Source of the DNA: Aeoliella sp052161615
GTDB taxonomy: Bacteria; Planctomycetota; Planctomycetia; Pirellulales; Lacipirellulaceae
Direction of reading: 5' to 3'
Assembly: GCF_052161615.1 (NCBI RefSeq)
Contig: NZ_CP197417.1
Coordinates: 4,526,001-4,590,000 of the forward strand
Length of the DNA stretch: 64,000 bases
This document shows, piece after piece, positions 34,847 to 44,400 of the stretch (position 1 is the stretch's first letter; each line of letters begins with the position of its first letter). The notes under the pieces were generated by a model. That model saw only the letters and a list, made by a program, of their open reading frames with translations. It searched no databases and was not told where the DNA came from. The position numbers and the translations under genes are program-made.

Positions 34847-35437
34847 CTAGCGTCGACCGCCACCCAATGCCGGGTAGAAGCGAGAGTGGTAACGGAACGT
34901 GGCCGAATGCCCTGTGGGCATCACCTCTTGGTTACCGGTGACGTTGTAGTCGTTGCGGGCCGATAGGGCCGACATCCGCTGGTTGAGCTGCGCGGCTTGC
35001 CGCTGCACCTGCTGATTGAACTGCTGCTGCTGAAGCTGTGGTCGAACCAGGGTTTGATAGTTGAAGTCGTTGTCGCCCGTAATCGAGTCGTTGAACAAGT
35101 TCATGTAGGGGCTGACCGTCGGCGAGTTGGTAATGCCTGAGAAGGGCTTCGAAGCCGGAGCTCCAACTGGGGCTCCAAAGTTCGCGGCTTGCGCTCGGCG
35201 GGGCATCGCAGATGGAGTTCCGCTACCTTGGAACAAACCGACCCCATACCCGTTGTTCACCCCTTTGTCTTGCGCGATCAGCTGGCTTGCCTGAGTCGAT
35301 GCAGACACGCTTGCCTTAATGGCATTGGCCTGGCGGCTTGCTTCGCTTCGATTTCCGAAGCCGAGGTTTTGCACCTGAGCAAAGCAAGAACTCGATAGCG
35401 TGAAAGCGACAAGTAAGGCGAGGGGCGAAAGTTTCAT
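34847..35437 (-). CDS. Secreted hypothetical protein, Gln/Asn/Ser-rich
   Basis: A 196-residue protein. The ATG at 35437 follows GGAGG and gives a signal peptide (MKLSPLALLVAFTLSSSCFAQ); the frame to 35488 is a shorter-odds alternative. The mature protein has a Ser/Ala/Gln-rich helix (RQANAIKASVSASTQASQLI), an unstructured middle, a Gln-rich stretch (RPQLQQQQFNQQVQRQAAQL) and a C terminus ending TFRYHSRFYPALGG. No domain is recognised. Standing alone and convergent with the FKBP gene (20 bases). Confidence 0.7.
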   Translation of the reverse strand: MKLSPLALLVAFTLSSSCFAQVQNLGFGNRSEASRQANAIKASVSASTQASQLIAQDKGVNNGYGVGLFQGSGTPSAMPRRAQAANFGAPVGAPASKPFSGITNSPTVSPYMNLFNDSITGDNDFNYQTLVRPQLQQQQFNQQVQRQAAQLNQRMSALSARNDYNVTGNQEVMPTGHSATFRYHSRFYPALGGGRR

Positions 35438-35562
35438 GCGAAGGTACCTCCGAAGGTCGGGGTAAGCAGGCGGGGCGAGGTGTTTCACTCCATTTTAGTA
35501 AGATCGGAGTGACGCGGCAAATCAAGCAGTTTCGAGACTTGCCCGCGCAACTTCCTACCCAG

Positions 35563-35583
35563 TAGCGCGTTGCGAACGCGCTA
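35563..35583. repeat. Hairpin TAGCGCGTT-GCG-AACGCGCTA
   Basis: Perfect 9-bp arms with a 3-base loop, between two minus-strand genes; it may act as the 3' end of the GlsB-like message. Confidence 0.6.
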
Positions 35584-35625
35584 GTCGGCACAACTCCGCC
35601 GCGGGGGTACTATTCCTACGCAGGC

Positions 35626-36024
35626 TCAGTCTTCGTAGTTCGCCGACCCGTAGCGCTTGCGGTACGCCTCGTACGTCGAGTTGCTGGCCCCCGTGGCCCG
35701 GGCGTGCGGATCGGGGAGCTTCCAGGGCAGCAGGTCGCCGTATAGCCGGTAGAACCCTAACAGGACGAACGCCCCCACCACCGCCACCACCATGCCGAGG
35801 GGACTCGTAGGCTTCAGCCGTCCGGCCTCGATGAAGAACCCCACGCAACCGCAGCCAATCACCGATCCGGCAATGCCAAGCACCAGCGTGGTGATCGCTC
35901 CCGCAGGATCCCGGCCTGGCATCAGTCCGCGGGCGACGAGACCCACCACGGTGCCGAAGCCAATCCAAACGAGGATGTCGTTGAAAAGCTGCTGAACTTC
36001 GGGGGAAAGCTGCAATTCGGACAT
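35626..36024 (-). CDS. GlsB/YeaQ/YmgE family membrane protein
   Basis: A 132-residue small membrane protein. The family core is VWIGFGTVVGLVARGLMPGRD followed by PAGAITTLVLGIAGSVIGCG, with membrane helices near residues 18-34, 45-65 and 80-100. A charged tail of about 30 residues extends past the usual 80-90 residue family length. The family is stress-associated in Enterobacteria, but its mechanism is unknown. The ATG at 36024 (MSELQLSPEVQQL) is used; upstream GTG or ATG extension to 36096 is not family-like. Confidence 0.85.
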   Translation of the reverse strand: MSELQLSPEVQQLFNDILVWIGFGTVVGLVARGLMPGRDPAGAITTLVLGIAGSVIGCGCVGFFIEAGRLKPTSPLGMVVAVVGAFVLLGFYRLYGDLLPWKLPDPHARATGASNSTYEAYRKRYGSANYED

Positions 36025-36199
36025 CGATTGGCCTACCACGGTGGTTTGGGGGATTTGAGCCGGACACTTGTACAAGCCCAGCTGGATCCACCGCAATACG
36101 GTTCTTCCAGCCTAGTAGAGCTTGCCAGCACCCCGCGGCACGCGTTAAAGTAAACGCCTGTGCAGTCAAGGGAGGGCTTAGCTGTGGAAGGGAATCGTC

Positions 36200-38626
36200 A
36201 TGGACGTTGCTAAACTACTCAATCGCATCACTTCGCGGCCCGACTACAACAACCAGCTTGAGCACATCGAAGAGCTCGCCGAGCGACCCGCCCAGTTTGC
36301 CGCGCCCGCCACTCCCCTGCCCCCCGCTGTCACCCGGCTTCTAAAGTCACGTGGCATCGAGCAGCTCTACACGCACCAAGTCGAAGCGCTCGAATCGGCC
36401 CGCGCGGGCCGCGACACCGTCGTCGTCACCGGTACGGCGAGTGGTAAGACGCTGTGCTATAACCTGCCGATCCTCGAAACCGTGGTGAACGAGCCCGGTG
36501 CCCGCGCGCTCTACTTCTTCCCCACCAAGGCACTGGCACAGGACCAACTCAAGGGCATGCTAGCGCTCGTCGAAGGTGACGCGGAGATGCAACGCCTCAT
36601 CCGCCCCGGCGTGTACGATGGGGACACCCCCACCGCTCAGCGACGACGCATTCGCAACGAGGCCAACCTCGTCCTCACCAACCCCGACATGCTGCACGCC
36701 GGCATCCTCCCCTACCACCCCAAGTGGGCCACGCTGTTCGCCGACCTTCGCTACATCGTCATCGACGAAGTGCACACCTACCGCGGCATCCTCGGCGCCC
36801 ACGTGTCGGCGGTACTGCGGCGGCTCGAACGCGTCTGTCGCCACTACGGCTCGAACCCCATCTACCTCGCCACCAGCGCGACGATCGCGAATCCCGGCGA
36901 GCTCGTCTCCAGCCTGCTCGGTCGCGATGTCCAAGTGGTCGACCAAGATGGCTCGCCGCGCGGTCGCAAGTTCTTCGCGCTCTGGAACCCCAGCCCGCTC
37001 GGCAGCGATTCCCTCGCCCGCCGCAGCGCGAACGACGACGCCGTGACCTGGCTCACCGAAGCGATGGAAGCTGGCGGGCAAGCCCTCGCGTTCACGCGAA
37101 CACGTCAAGCCGCGGAGCTCGTGCATCGCTACGCCCGCCAAACCCTGGCCGAGCGCCATTCGCCGCTCGCCGACAGCGTCCGCGCGTATCGCGGTGGCTA
37201 CCTGCCCAACGAACGCCGCCAGATGGAGCAAGACCTGTTCGCGGGCAAGCTCCGCGGCGTGGCGACCACAAACGCCCTGGAGCTCGGCATCGACATTGGC
37301 TCGCTCGACGTGGCGATCCTCGTTGGCTATCCCGGCACCATCGCCAGCTCGTGGCAGCAAGCCGGCCGTAGCGGTCGCCGTGCGGACGAAAGCCTCGCCG
37401 TGATGCTCGCGGGCAACGAACCGGTCGATCAGTACCTGCTCCGCCACCCCGAGTACTTCTTCGCCCAGTCGCCCGAGCACGCGGTGGTCGACCCTAACAA
37501 TCCCTACGTGCTCGCCAAGCACCTGAAGGCCGCCGCGTTCGAACTGCCGCTCGACGCTGCGGACCTCGAACTCTTCGGCCCGCTCGCCGAACCAATCGCC
37601 GGCGTACTGGCCGACGAACGCCAGCTCACCAAAGTCGACGACGCCTACTTCTGCCCCGGCGGGCAGAACCCCACCGTCGGTGTCAGCCTTCGCCACATGA
37701 GCGACAACACCTTCAGCATCGTGCTGCTCAAACACACGCGCATCTCGCGCGACCTCTACACCTCCGGCTCGCCGCCGCTGGTCGACGACTCGCACGAAGT
37801 GATCGCGAACGTCGACTCGATCAGCGCCCCCGAGCTTGTCTACCCCGAGGCCGTTTACCTGCACGCGGGTGAGACCTACCTGGTGCGCGAGCTCGACCTC
37901 AATGGCAAAGTCGCCTACGTCGAGCGCCGCGAGACCGACTACTACACGCAGGCGGTGCTCGAAAGCAATGTCCTCATCACCAAGACTCGCGACACCAGCA
38001 CCGCCCTCCCCACCGCCGAGCTTGGGTATGGCGAAGTCGATGTCTCGTGGCAGACCGTGGCGTTCAAGAAGATCAAGTTCGACACCCGCGAGAACATCGG
38101 CCTCGGCCCCGTCGACATCCCGGCACAGAACCTCGCCACGACCGGCGTCTGGCTCGCCCCCACCGACGAAGTTCGCAAGCAGCTCAAGGCCGAAGGGCTT
38201 CGCAGCAGCGAGGGCGTCTGCGGCATGCGAAACCTAGCGGTCGTCGCCCTGCCATTCGTGGCGATGTGCGACAGTCGCGACCTCGGCGGCGTCGTCGACG
38301 CCAAGAACCTCGGCCGCTCGACAATGATCCTCTACGACCGCTACCCCGGCGGACTGGGCTATTGCCAGAAGGGTTTCGAGCACATGGCGAAGCTGCTCGA
38401 AATCTGCCTCGAGATGGTCGCCGACTGCCCCTGCGACGACGGCTGCCCTAGCTGCGTCGGCCTCCCCAACCTCCGCCCCGCCATCCACAGCGATCCCGAC
38501 CTGACCCGCGGCCACCCCATCCCCAATAAACAAGCGACCCAGCGACTACTCGAACTCCTCCTCAACCGCGAACCAAGCACACGAGAATTAGTCGCCGACG
38601 TAGTACCCTCTCCCCGACCCGGGTGA
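36200..38626 (+). CDS. mrfA: DEAD/DEAH-box repair helicase, MrfA (YprA) type
   Basis: An 808-residue superfamily 2 helicase with a C-terminal DUF1998 zinc-binding domain. Motifs: Q-like YTHQVEALE, motif I TGTASGKT, motif Ia FPTKALAQDQL, motif II DEVHTYRG, motif III ATSATI, and in the second RecA domain ATTNALELGIDIG and QQAGRSGRR. The C-terminal Cys cluster CPCDDGCPSC is the MrfA signature. In Bacillus, MrfA acts with the exonuclease MrfB to repair mitomycin C adducts independently of UvrABC; mrfB lies at 39889-40770. The last residues (PSPRPG) come from a dispersed palindrome that supplies the stop codon. Confidence 0.93.
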   Translation: MDVAKLLNRITSRPDYNNQLEHIEELAERPAQFAAPATPLPPAVTRLLKSRGIEQLYTHQVEALESARAGRDTVVVTGTASGKTLCYNLPILETVVNEPGARALYFFPTKALAQDQLKGMLALVEGDAEMQRLIRPGVYDGDTPTAQRRRIRNEANLVLTNPDMLHAGILPYHPKWATLFADLRYIVIDEVHTYRGILGAHVSAVLRRLERVCRHYGSNPIYLATSATIANPGELVSSLLGRDVQVVDQDGSPRGRKFFALWNPSPLGSDSLARRSANDDAVTWLTEAMEAGGQALAFTRTRQAAELVHRYARQTLAERHSPLADSVRAYRGGYLPNERRQMEQDLFAGKLRGVATTNALELGIDIGSLDVAILVGYPGTIASSWQQAGRSGRRADESLAVMLAGNEPVDQYLLRHPEYFFAQSPEHAVVDPNNPYVLAKHLKAAAFELPLDAADLELFGPLAEPIAGVLADERQLTKVDDAYFCPGGQNPTVGVSLRHMSDNTFSIVLLKHTRISRDLYTSGSPPLVDDSHEVIANVDSISAPELVYPEAVYLHAGETYLVRELDLNGKVAYVERRETDYYTQAVLESNVLITKTRDTSTALPTAELGYGEVDVSWQTVAFKKIKFDTRENIGLGPVDIPAQNLATTGVWLAPTDEVRKQLKAEGLRSSEGVCGMRNLAVVALPFVAMCDSRDLGGVVDAKNLGRSTMILYDRYPGGLGYCQKGFEHMAKLLEICLEMVADCPCDDGCPSCVGLPNLRPAIHSDPDLTRGHPIPNKQATQRLLELLLNREPSTRELVADVVPSPRPG

Positions 38627-38644
38627 GGGTCTGGGAGAGGGTAC
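38603..38644. repeat. GTACCCTCTCCC palindrome spanning the mrfA stop codon
   Basis: Perfect 12-bp arms at 38603-38614 and 38633-38644. The mrfA stop (TGA 38624-38626) is inside it. Confidence 0.85.
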
Positions 38645-38684
38645 GAAAACCCTAAGCAAACCGTCACCCCAACAAACACACCCC

Positions 38685-39143
38685 ATGCCCCCCACCCCGC
38701 AACTCCCCCAACAAGTCCGCGTCATGCAAATCATCGCCCTAGCGATGGTCATGAGCATCGTGACGTTGGGCGTCATCGTTGTTCTGGTCCTGAAGCCCGA
38801 GCCACCCGAAGGAGGCGAGCAGCCCCTCATTTCCTACATCGCCATCGCCGTCGCAACCATCGCAGCATTCGTCGGCGTGCTAGCTCCTCGCATTCTCACT
38901 GCTCACGCTCCCCCCACCGTCAGCACGTACATGACCGCGTTCATCATCGGCGCCGCGGTCTACGAGGGAGCCGCCTTCTTCAACCTCACCAGCTACATCC
39001 TCGAAGGCTTTCCGGTTTCCCTCGCCTTCGCCGGCCTGATGGTCGTGTTCATCCTGATGCTCTTTCCCACGCAAGGCCGGGTGGAAGATTGGATCGCCTC
39101 GCGCGAACGCCACGCCCGCGAGATCGAGGCGTTCAAACGTTGA
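38685..39143 (+). CDS. Small multi-pass membrane protein of unknown function
   Basis: A 152-residue protein with four hydrophobic segments near residues 14-36, 49-68, 83-105 and 110-128. The ends are charged (N-terminal PPTPQLPQQVRVM; C-terminal RVEDWIASRERHAREIEAFKR). No family is recognised. It sits between mrfA and the YcxB-like gene; its 3' end overlaps that convergent gene by 11 bases (39133-39143). Confidence 0.7.
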   Translation: MPPTPQLPQQVRVMQIIALAMVMSIVTLGVIVVLVLKPEPPEGGEQPLISYIAIAVATIAAFVGVLAPRILTAHAPPTVSTYMTAFIIGAAVYEGAAFFNLTSYILEGFPVSLAFAGLMVVFILMLFPTQGRVEDWIASRERHAREIEAFKR

Positions 39144-39789
39144 GCTCGCCGCTCTCCCCCACCGGTTCGATGTGTGCTGCCGACCATAGTCGCTTGGCGA
39201 GCGCGGCGTAGCCTTCGAACGCTGCCTCATTAAAGAACGCACGTTCGGGGATGGCATAGGGGCTGGCGTCTTCAAAGTAGACCAGTAATAAACCTTCGAT
39301 TTTTTCGACCTTGGGCACAAACTTCCATTTGCGAAAACTGTGGCCTCGCTCATCGGACGCTTGAAATCCCTCGGGCAAGAGAGCCGTTGTGAGTACAAAG
39401 CTCAGATAGGTGTCGCTCAAAGGTGCTAGTTGCACTCGATACTTTTCACGATGTCTCCGCATGAGGTGGGCTGGAAGCCAAAGTGCAGCGATGCCAATCG
39501 CGACGGCTCCAAGAGCAGCAACACCGCAGAAAGGATTCCAGACGGTATCTGCAATAGCAATAACTATGCTCACGCCAGCCGCGCCGGCTGCCACAGCGAA
39601 GGTCGTTTTCTGGCGGTGACGAAAATACTGACGCCAGGTTTCATGCACACGCGCGATGTGGTCGAACACCTCCATCTGGTCCTGCAACGAAGGTTGAAAA
39701 CTCACCGACTGCGGCGGCTCCAGATGCGGCGCGATAATCGGGGCGGTACGTTCGCCGCTGGGCGAGGCATAGGGATTGTCGGTACTCAT
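39133..39789 (-). CDS. YcxB-like domain membrane protein
   Basis: A 218-residue protein with a disordered Pro-rich start (MSTDNPYASPSGERT), two membrane helices (about 65-82 and 88-108) and a C-terminal YcxB-like domain (KWKFVPKVEKIEGLLLVYFE through AIPERAFFNEAAFEGYAALA). The start is the ATG at 39789; the frame is open far upstream to 40716 but that stretch is antisense to mrfB and not real. Function of the YcxB domain is unknown. Separates mrfA from mrfB. Confidence 0.75.
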   Translation of the reverse strand: MSTDNPYASPSGERTAPIIAPHLEPPQSVSFQPSLQDQMEVFDHIARVHETWRQYFRHRQKTTFAVAAGAAGVSIVIAIADTVWNPFCGVAALGAVAIGIAALWLPAHLMRRHREKYRVQLAPLSDTYLSFVLTTALLPEGFQASDERGHSFRKWKFVPKVEKIEGLLLVYFEDASPYAIPERAFFNEAAFEGYAALAKRLWSAAHIEPVGESGELNV

Positions 39790-39888
39790 CCATTCTCCGG
39801 GTTGGCGTTGCGATAGCTTAACCTCGCGGTGCACTCGCCCGAAAGCCGTTTTCCTCGCCGACTCGCTCGCGGTAGAATAATCTCCCCC

Positions 39889-40770
39889 ATGGACGAATCC
39901 CTCTACCGCCGACTCGAAGCCCTCAACCGCGGCGAACTCCCCGCCCCCACCTTTCCACGCGCAAATGGCGTGCCGCGCGCCAAGGCCGCCACGCCCGCGT
40001 CCATGAAGGCAACGATCGAACCGCGGCCGCGTCCCGCCAAGCTCGCCGGCCTGCTCGATCGGGGCGTCGTCACCACCACCGACCGTGGCGAGCACCTCAC
40101 CATCACGCTCCCCGTCGCCGAAATCTGGCCCGCCGCCTCCGACCTGCTCCACGCCCGTTACGCCGAGCTCGTAGCGTGCTTGGTCGGAAGAGAAAGCACA
40201 GACGACGAACTCGACGTTCGCCAGCACTTCGTCCGTGCCTTCCCCACGCAGTTCGTCGGACTCGATCTCGAGACGTGCGGACTCAGCGGCTCGGCATTGT
40301 TCCTTGTTGGCCTTGTGCGCTATGCGGACGAGGCCCCGGTGGTCGAGCTGCTGTTCGCTCGCAACTACGCCGAGGAAGCCGCCGTGCTCCACTCGCTCGG
40401 CACGCGCCTCGCCACCGCCCAGACGCTCGTCACCTTCAACGGCAAGAGCTTCGACTGGCCGATGGTCACCGACCGCTGGCACCGCCACTTGCTCCACCGC
40501 ACGGCGCCCCTTCCGACGCTCTCGCACTACGACGTGTTGCACCACGCGCGACGACGGTGGCGAGGAACGCTCCCCGATTGCAAATTGCAAACCATCGAAC
40601 GCATGATCTGCCGCCGCACTCGCACCGGCGACATCGCCGGCCACCTGATCCCCGGCGCCTACGACCACTACGTCCAAACCGGCACCCCGCGCGAAATGGA
40701 ACAAGTCCTCTACCACAACGCCGTGGACTTGGTGACCCTACTAGACATCGCCATGCGCCTGGCAGGCTGA
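39889..40770 (+). CDS. mrfB: YprB-type RNase H-like exonuclease, MrfB
   Basis: A 293-residue protein whose C-terminal two thirds form a YprB RNase H-like (DnaQ-fold) exonuclease domain. Exonuclease motifs: FVGLDLETCGLSGS (DxE), TLVTFNGKSFDWPMV, LSHYDVLHHARR and LYHNAVDLVTLLD. In Bacillus MrfB works with MrfA helicase on mitomycin C lesions; both are here, 1.26 kb apart on the same strand, separated by two other genes. It lacks the C-terminal TPR region of Bacillus MrfB. The ATG at 39889 (MDESLYRRLEALNRG) is used instead of 39829. Confidence 0.85.
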   Translation: MDESLYRRLEALNRGELPAPTFPRANGVPRAKAATPASMKATIEPRPRPAKLAGLLDRGVVTTTDRGEHLTITLPVAEIWPAASDLLHARYAELVACLVGRESTDDELDVRQHFVRAFPTQFVGLDLETCGLSGSALFLVGLVRYADEAPVVELLFARNYAEEAAVLHSLGTRLATAQTLVTFNGKSFDWPMVTDRWHRHLLHRTAPLPTLSHYDVLHHARRRWRGTLPDCKLQTIERMICRRTRTGDIAGHLIPGAYDHYVQTGTPREMEQVLYHNAVDLVTLLDIAMRLAG

Positions 40771-40839
40771 GCGCGTAGTAGGCCGGGTCAAGCTCCGCGC
40801 CGACCCGGCGCTTCACGCGTTGCCATCTCATCCACACCT

Positions 40840-40910
40840 GTAGCATGGCCGCCCCGGCCGTGTGGATCCTGGTTGGCACGGCGAAACACAGCCGAGGGCG
40901 GCCATGCTAC
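40840..40910. repeat. 71-base palindrome GTAGCATGGCCGCCC family
   Basis: Perfect 15-bp arms (GTAGCATGGCCGCCC at 40840-40854 and complement at 40896-40910), centre partly self-complementary. Confidence 0.85.
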
Positions 40911-40921
40911 GTCCTCTTCGT

Positions 40922-41000
40922 CCCCTCTCCCCCACTTCGTTCGCGCATCCCACTCCCCATCCTCTCACACATCACCCGCGAACGATTTGGGGGAGAGGGC
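40922..41000. repeat. CCCTCTCCCCCA ... TGGGGGAGAGGG inverted repeat
   Basis: Arms of about 12 bases at the two ends of the interval; same family as 33969-34003 and 38603-38644. Boundaries approximate. Confidence 0.65.
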
Positions 41001-41049
41001 TAGGGTGAGGGGGCCAGCCCCGCGAGTGGACTCAGCGCTTTTCTTCTTA

Positions 41050-41080
41050 GGCGAGCCGGGGCGTCCTCGCCCCCGGAAAC
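41050..41080. repeat. GCGAGCCGGGGCG element, single copy
   Basis: Direct match to the left arm of the 41288-41381 inverted repeat (one differing base in the shared core GTCCTCGCC versus GTCCCCGCC). Confidence 0.75.
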
Positions 41081-41287
41081 TCAAGCCGATCGCTACGCTT
41101 GCTCGTTGTGTCATTCCGACCGGCCCCGTCTCCAGATTAAAGCCGCGACCGAGAATTCTAGCCCGGAGCTCAAAACACTTAGCCACTTCTCAAGCCTCGA
41201 ACTTCGATCTCCCCAAAGTCGCCACCTACCCCTCCTCCGCACACCAGATTCCCTCAGTCGCTCCACTCCTGTCGGAACGACCCGAAA

Positions 41288-41381
41288 GGCGAGCCGGGGC
41301 GTCCCCGCCCCCGGAAACTAACTGAATGGCCCCGCTCCGCCATCTACACGCTTTCCGGGGGCGAGGACGCCCCGGCTCGCC
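41288..41381. repeat. Inverted repeat of GCGAGCCGGGGCG elements
   Basis: A copy at 41288-41318 and its reverse complement at 41352-41381, arms about 30 bases, 33 bases apart, just upstream of the surface-protein gene. Confidence 0.8.
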
Positions 41382-41471
41382 CTCCCTTCCCCAAAACCAC
41401 TAATACCCCCAATTCGAGCCCCCGACTACAATAAACCCCTTACCCCGAACCTCTGCGAAAACACCCCCAAG

Positions 41472-44400
41472 GTGCCCCGCCAAGTGAACCGACTCCCCCT
41501 CGCCCTGCTCGTCGCCACGCTCGCGCTCGCCCCCACCGCGACGCACGCCGCCACCGCTATTTGGATCGGACCGGAGAACGGCAGTTGGTCGGACCCGGCG
41601 AACTGGTCGACGGGGGCGGTGCCGACGTATTCGGACGTGGTGATCATTGATAACGATTCCGAGAAGTCGAGTTCGACTAGTGTTGGCGGAGGGAGGAGCG
41701 TTGCCTCGCTACAAGTTCAAGATGGCGATTTCCTGACAATTTCGAACTCAACCTTCCAAACGCGCAACTTCGAGTTAGGTGGGAGGGTAAATGTTGTTCC
41801 GCAATCTGTCCTCTACACCAACGGAGTCATGCAGGTAGCAAGCACGGGAGAGCTCAAGCTCGAATCAAGTGCGAGAATAGAATCGAACCTCACCATCCCT
41901 TCGTATTGGTGGAACCAAGGAGTGATTCATGGCGCAGGCACCATGCGCCAACGAGGCCCGTTTCTCAATCAAGGGTCGATCGTAGCCGACACCCCCTCCA
42001 GAACGCTGGAAATTAATCAAATAATCTCCACCGAAATCAGTCAGATCACCAACGAGGGGCAATTGCGAGCGATCGACGGTGGTCACCTCTATCTCAAAGC
42101 GACAAGTCCGACCTTCACCGTCTATCAGCCAACTGCCAATGCCCGCATCGAGGCGGCTCCGCTATCCTTTGTAACGCTTGAGAGAGTCCTCGTGGAGGGC
42201 GGAACGATTGCCGCATTATCCGATGACTCTGGAAGCGGAACCATCTCTTTGCTGAACGCAGGCCTGAAGAACGTCCAATTACTGGGCACAGTATCAGGCC
42301 AATCGATCTTTCTGTCGGGGAGCATCAAGAACGATGGCAAACTATCTTCTTCGTCGGACTTCATCATAGCGGATGAATCCGTCGAGCTTTCGGGCGGTGG
42401 CGTTCTGCAACTTGGGCTTCCGACAGGCGGTGCAAGCGCCCCTCTCCTGTCCTTTTTGAACAACCAGGCACCGGCGTCCGCGGTTCTTCGAAATCTGGAC
42501 AATACCATCCGCGGCAGTGGCACACTGAGTCTACTTAACCGAACTCTCGACAATCGCGCTAGTATTGAAGTCGGCTACGGTGAGGACGAATCGACGTCGC
42601 CAATCGAGCGGACTCTCGTGCTAGAACGGGGCAAAGTGCTTAACGCCGGGACGCTTCGTTCAACTAAGGGAAACATACTAAAGTTAAACCAGGCGCAAAT
42701 CGTCAATGATCAGGGGCCCACGTCAGGAGTGATCGAAGCACTGCCCGGAGGAACAATTCACCTGGTGGCTGGGAGCATTACTGGTGGTATACTTCGGGCA
42801 CACGCGTCAGAAGCCGGCTCTAGTATTCCCGACGCAACTATAACCCTCGTCACAAGGGCTGCTCTATCTAACCTGAGGATGGAAGGCGAAATTGGGTCGT
42901 TAGCTTCCGAGGCGTCACTTAGTGGTCGCTTCGAGATCGACGGGCTGTTACGACTGCAAAAGTTATACATGGATTCCAGTGTTGAATTCGTCGGTGGAGA
43001 AGTTCACCTCGGAGAAAATGGCGGTAGTATTGCACTGGAAAACGGGGCGTCGACCAACACTCATTGCACTCTCACTCTGGTCGACACTACCCTACGATTG
43101 CATACCGTCGGCGGCGCGTCTTCGTCAATCAACATAGAGAATCAGGGCGAGATCATCGCGTCCACGGGAAAGACCTCCAATCTTGGCTATTGGGTTTCGA
43201 ATGCAGGCCTCATCCACGCGGAACCCAATTCCACTCTCAGTTTTAACTCGATCGTTTCGAGCGGGCTTAACGGCCTCGCGGAGGTGCGAGTAGACTCGAA
43301 TGCTACCGTGTCCACGTTCCGACTCTCTGGCGGTAAAGTAGTATCAGCAGTGGGGTCCGGCACCGAGCCTTTTAGTGGAACAGTCTCCGTCCGTGGCTTG
43401 GGCCCTGGAGGACCGGCAGCGCTGGAAAACGTCCATAACCAAGGCCACATTGCTCTCGGAAGTGCATCGATGGGGGGAACCATCCGAAATGACGGAGTTG
43501 TGTCGTTCGGAGCTTACACGGTCCAGCAGTTCGGCGCGCTACTCCAATTGTCTGGTACTGGTGAACTTCGCCTCAACGGTCAATCCTTGCAGCTCCCCAA
43601 TCTCGTCGCGCAGCCGACGCTCATAAATGGATCGGGACACACCATACGCACTCACGGAAGGATCTATTCCCCATCCAGCACTATCATCAATCAAGGCACC
43701 ATTCAAGCCGACACCGGGACCCTTGATGTCCAGACATCTGGCTCCAACTCTGGATACCTCCGGCAGCAGGGAATCCTCCGCACCGTGGGCGCCAATAGGC
43801 TTAATCTAACACTTTCTCAGCCCAGCTTTGAGAACGACGGTAAGTTCGACATCAGTCCTACTGGTATTCTCGCCATCACCGGCGTCCAGCAGATCGAGAA
43901 TCGAGTGGGAAGTAGTATACTTGCCGAAGGTATGCTCACTCTTGCTCAAGCGAATCTCGTGAATAACTCAGGGGCGACGATCCGCGGTGGGGGACGCATT
44001 GAAGGCAACGGCACCACCACTTCCAACCAATCCATCCTCACCAACCAAGGCCTCGTCGCTCCCGGCACCACGATTGGCGACCTTGAAATCCGTGGCAACT
44101 ACATACAGTCGGCAACCGGCATTCTCGAAATCGACGTCACCGGATTTGCAGCCGGAGAATTCGACCAACTGAAGATCGAGCAGATCAGGAGCACCTCCGG
44201 CGGCTTCGCCTCGCTCGCCGGCACGCTTGATTTCAACTTCGCCCCCGAACTCATCCCCGCGCTCGGCGACGAACTCGTGGTGCTCACTGCTAAAGAGATT
44301 ACCGGAGTGTTCGACACGATCGAGGGCTTGCCAGCGCTCGCCGCCGGGCTCGACTGGCAGATCGATTACCTGCCGACCATGGTCATGGCCACCGTCATTG

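Larger units (their letters stand above)
40771..41471. other. Repeat-rich gap between mrfB and the surface protein
   Basis: About 700 bases without a credible gene, filled by dispersed palindromes: 40840-40910, a CCCTCTCCC element at about 40922-41000, and GCCGGGGCG elements at 41050-41080 and 41288-41381. The promoter of the surface protein should lie at the right end but is not obvious. Confidence 0.6.

Noticed and set aside
36560..37864. 434-codon minus-strand open frame inside mrfA
   Set aside because: Antisense shadow in high-GC DNA; the plus-strand helicase motifs are complete.
39790..40716. Long upstream extension of the YcxB-like frame on the minus strand
   Set aside because: It lies antisense to mrfB and has no family-like sequence; ATG 39789 starts the real protein.
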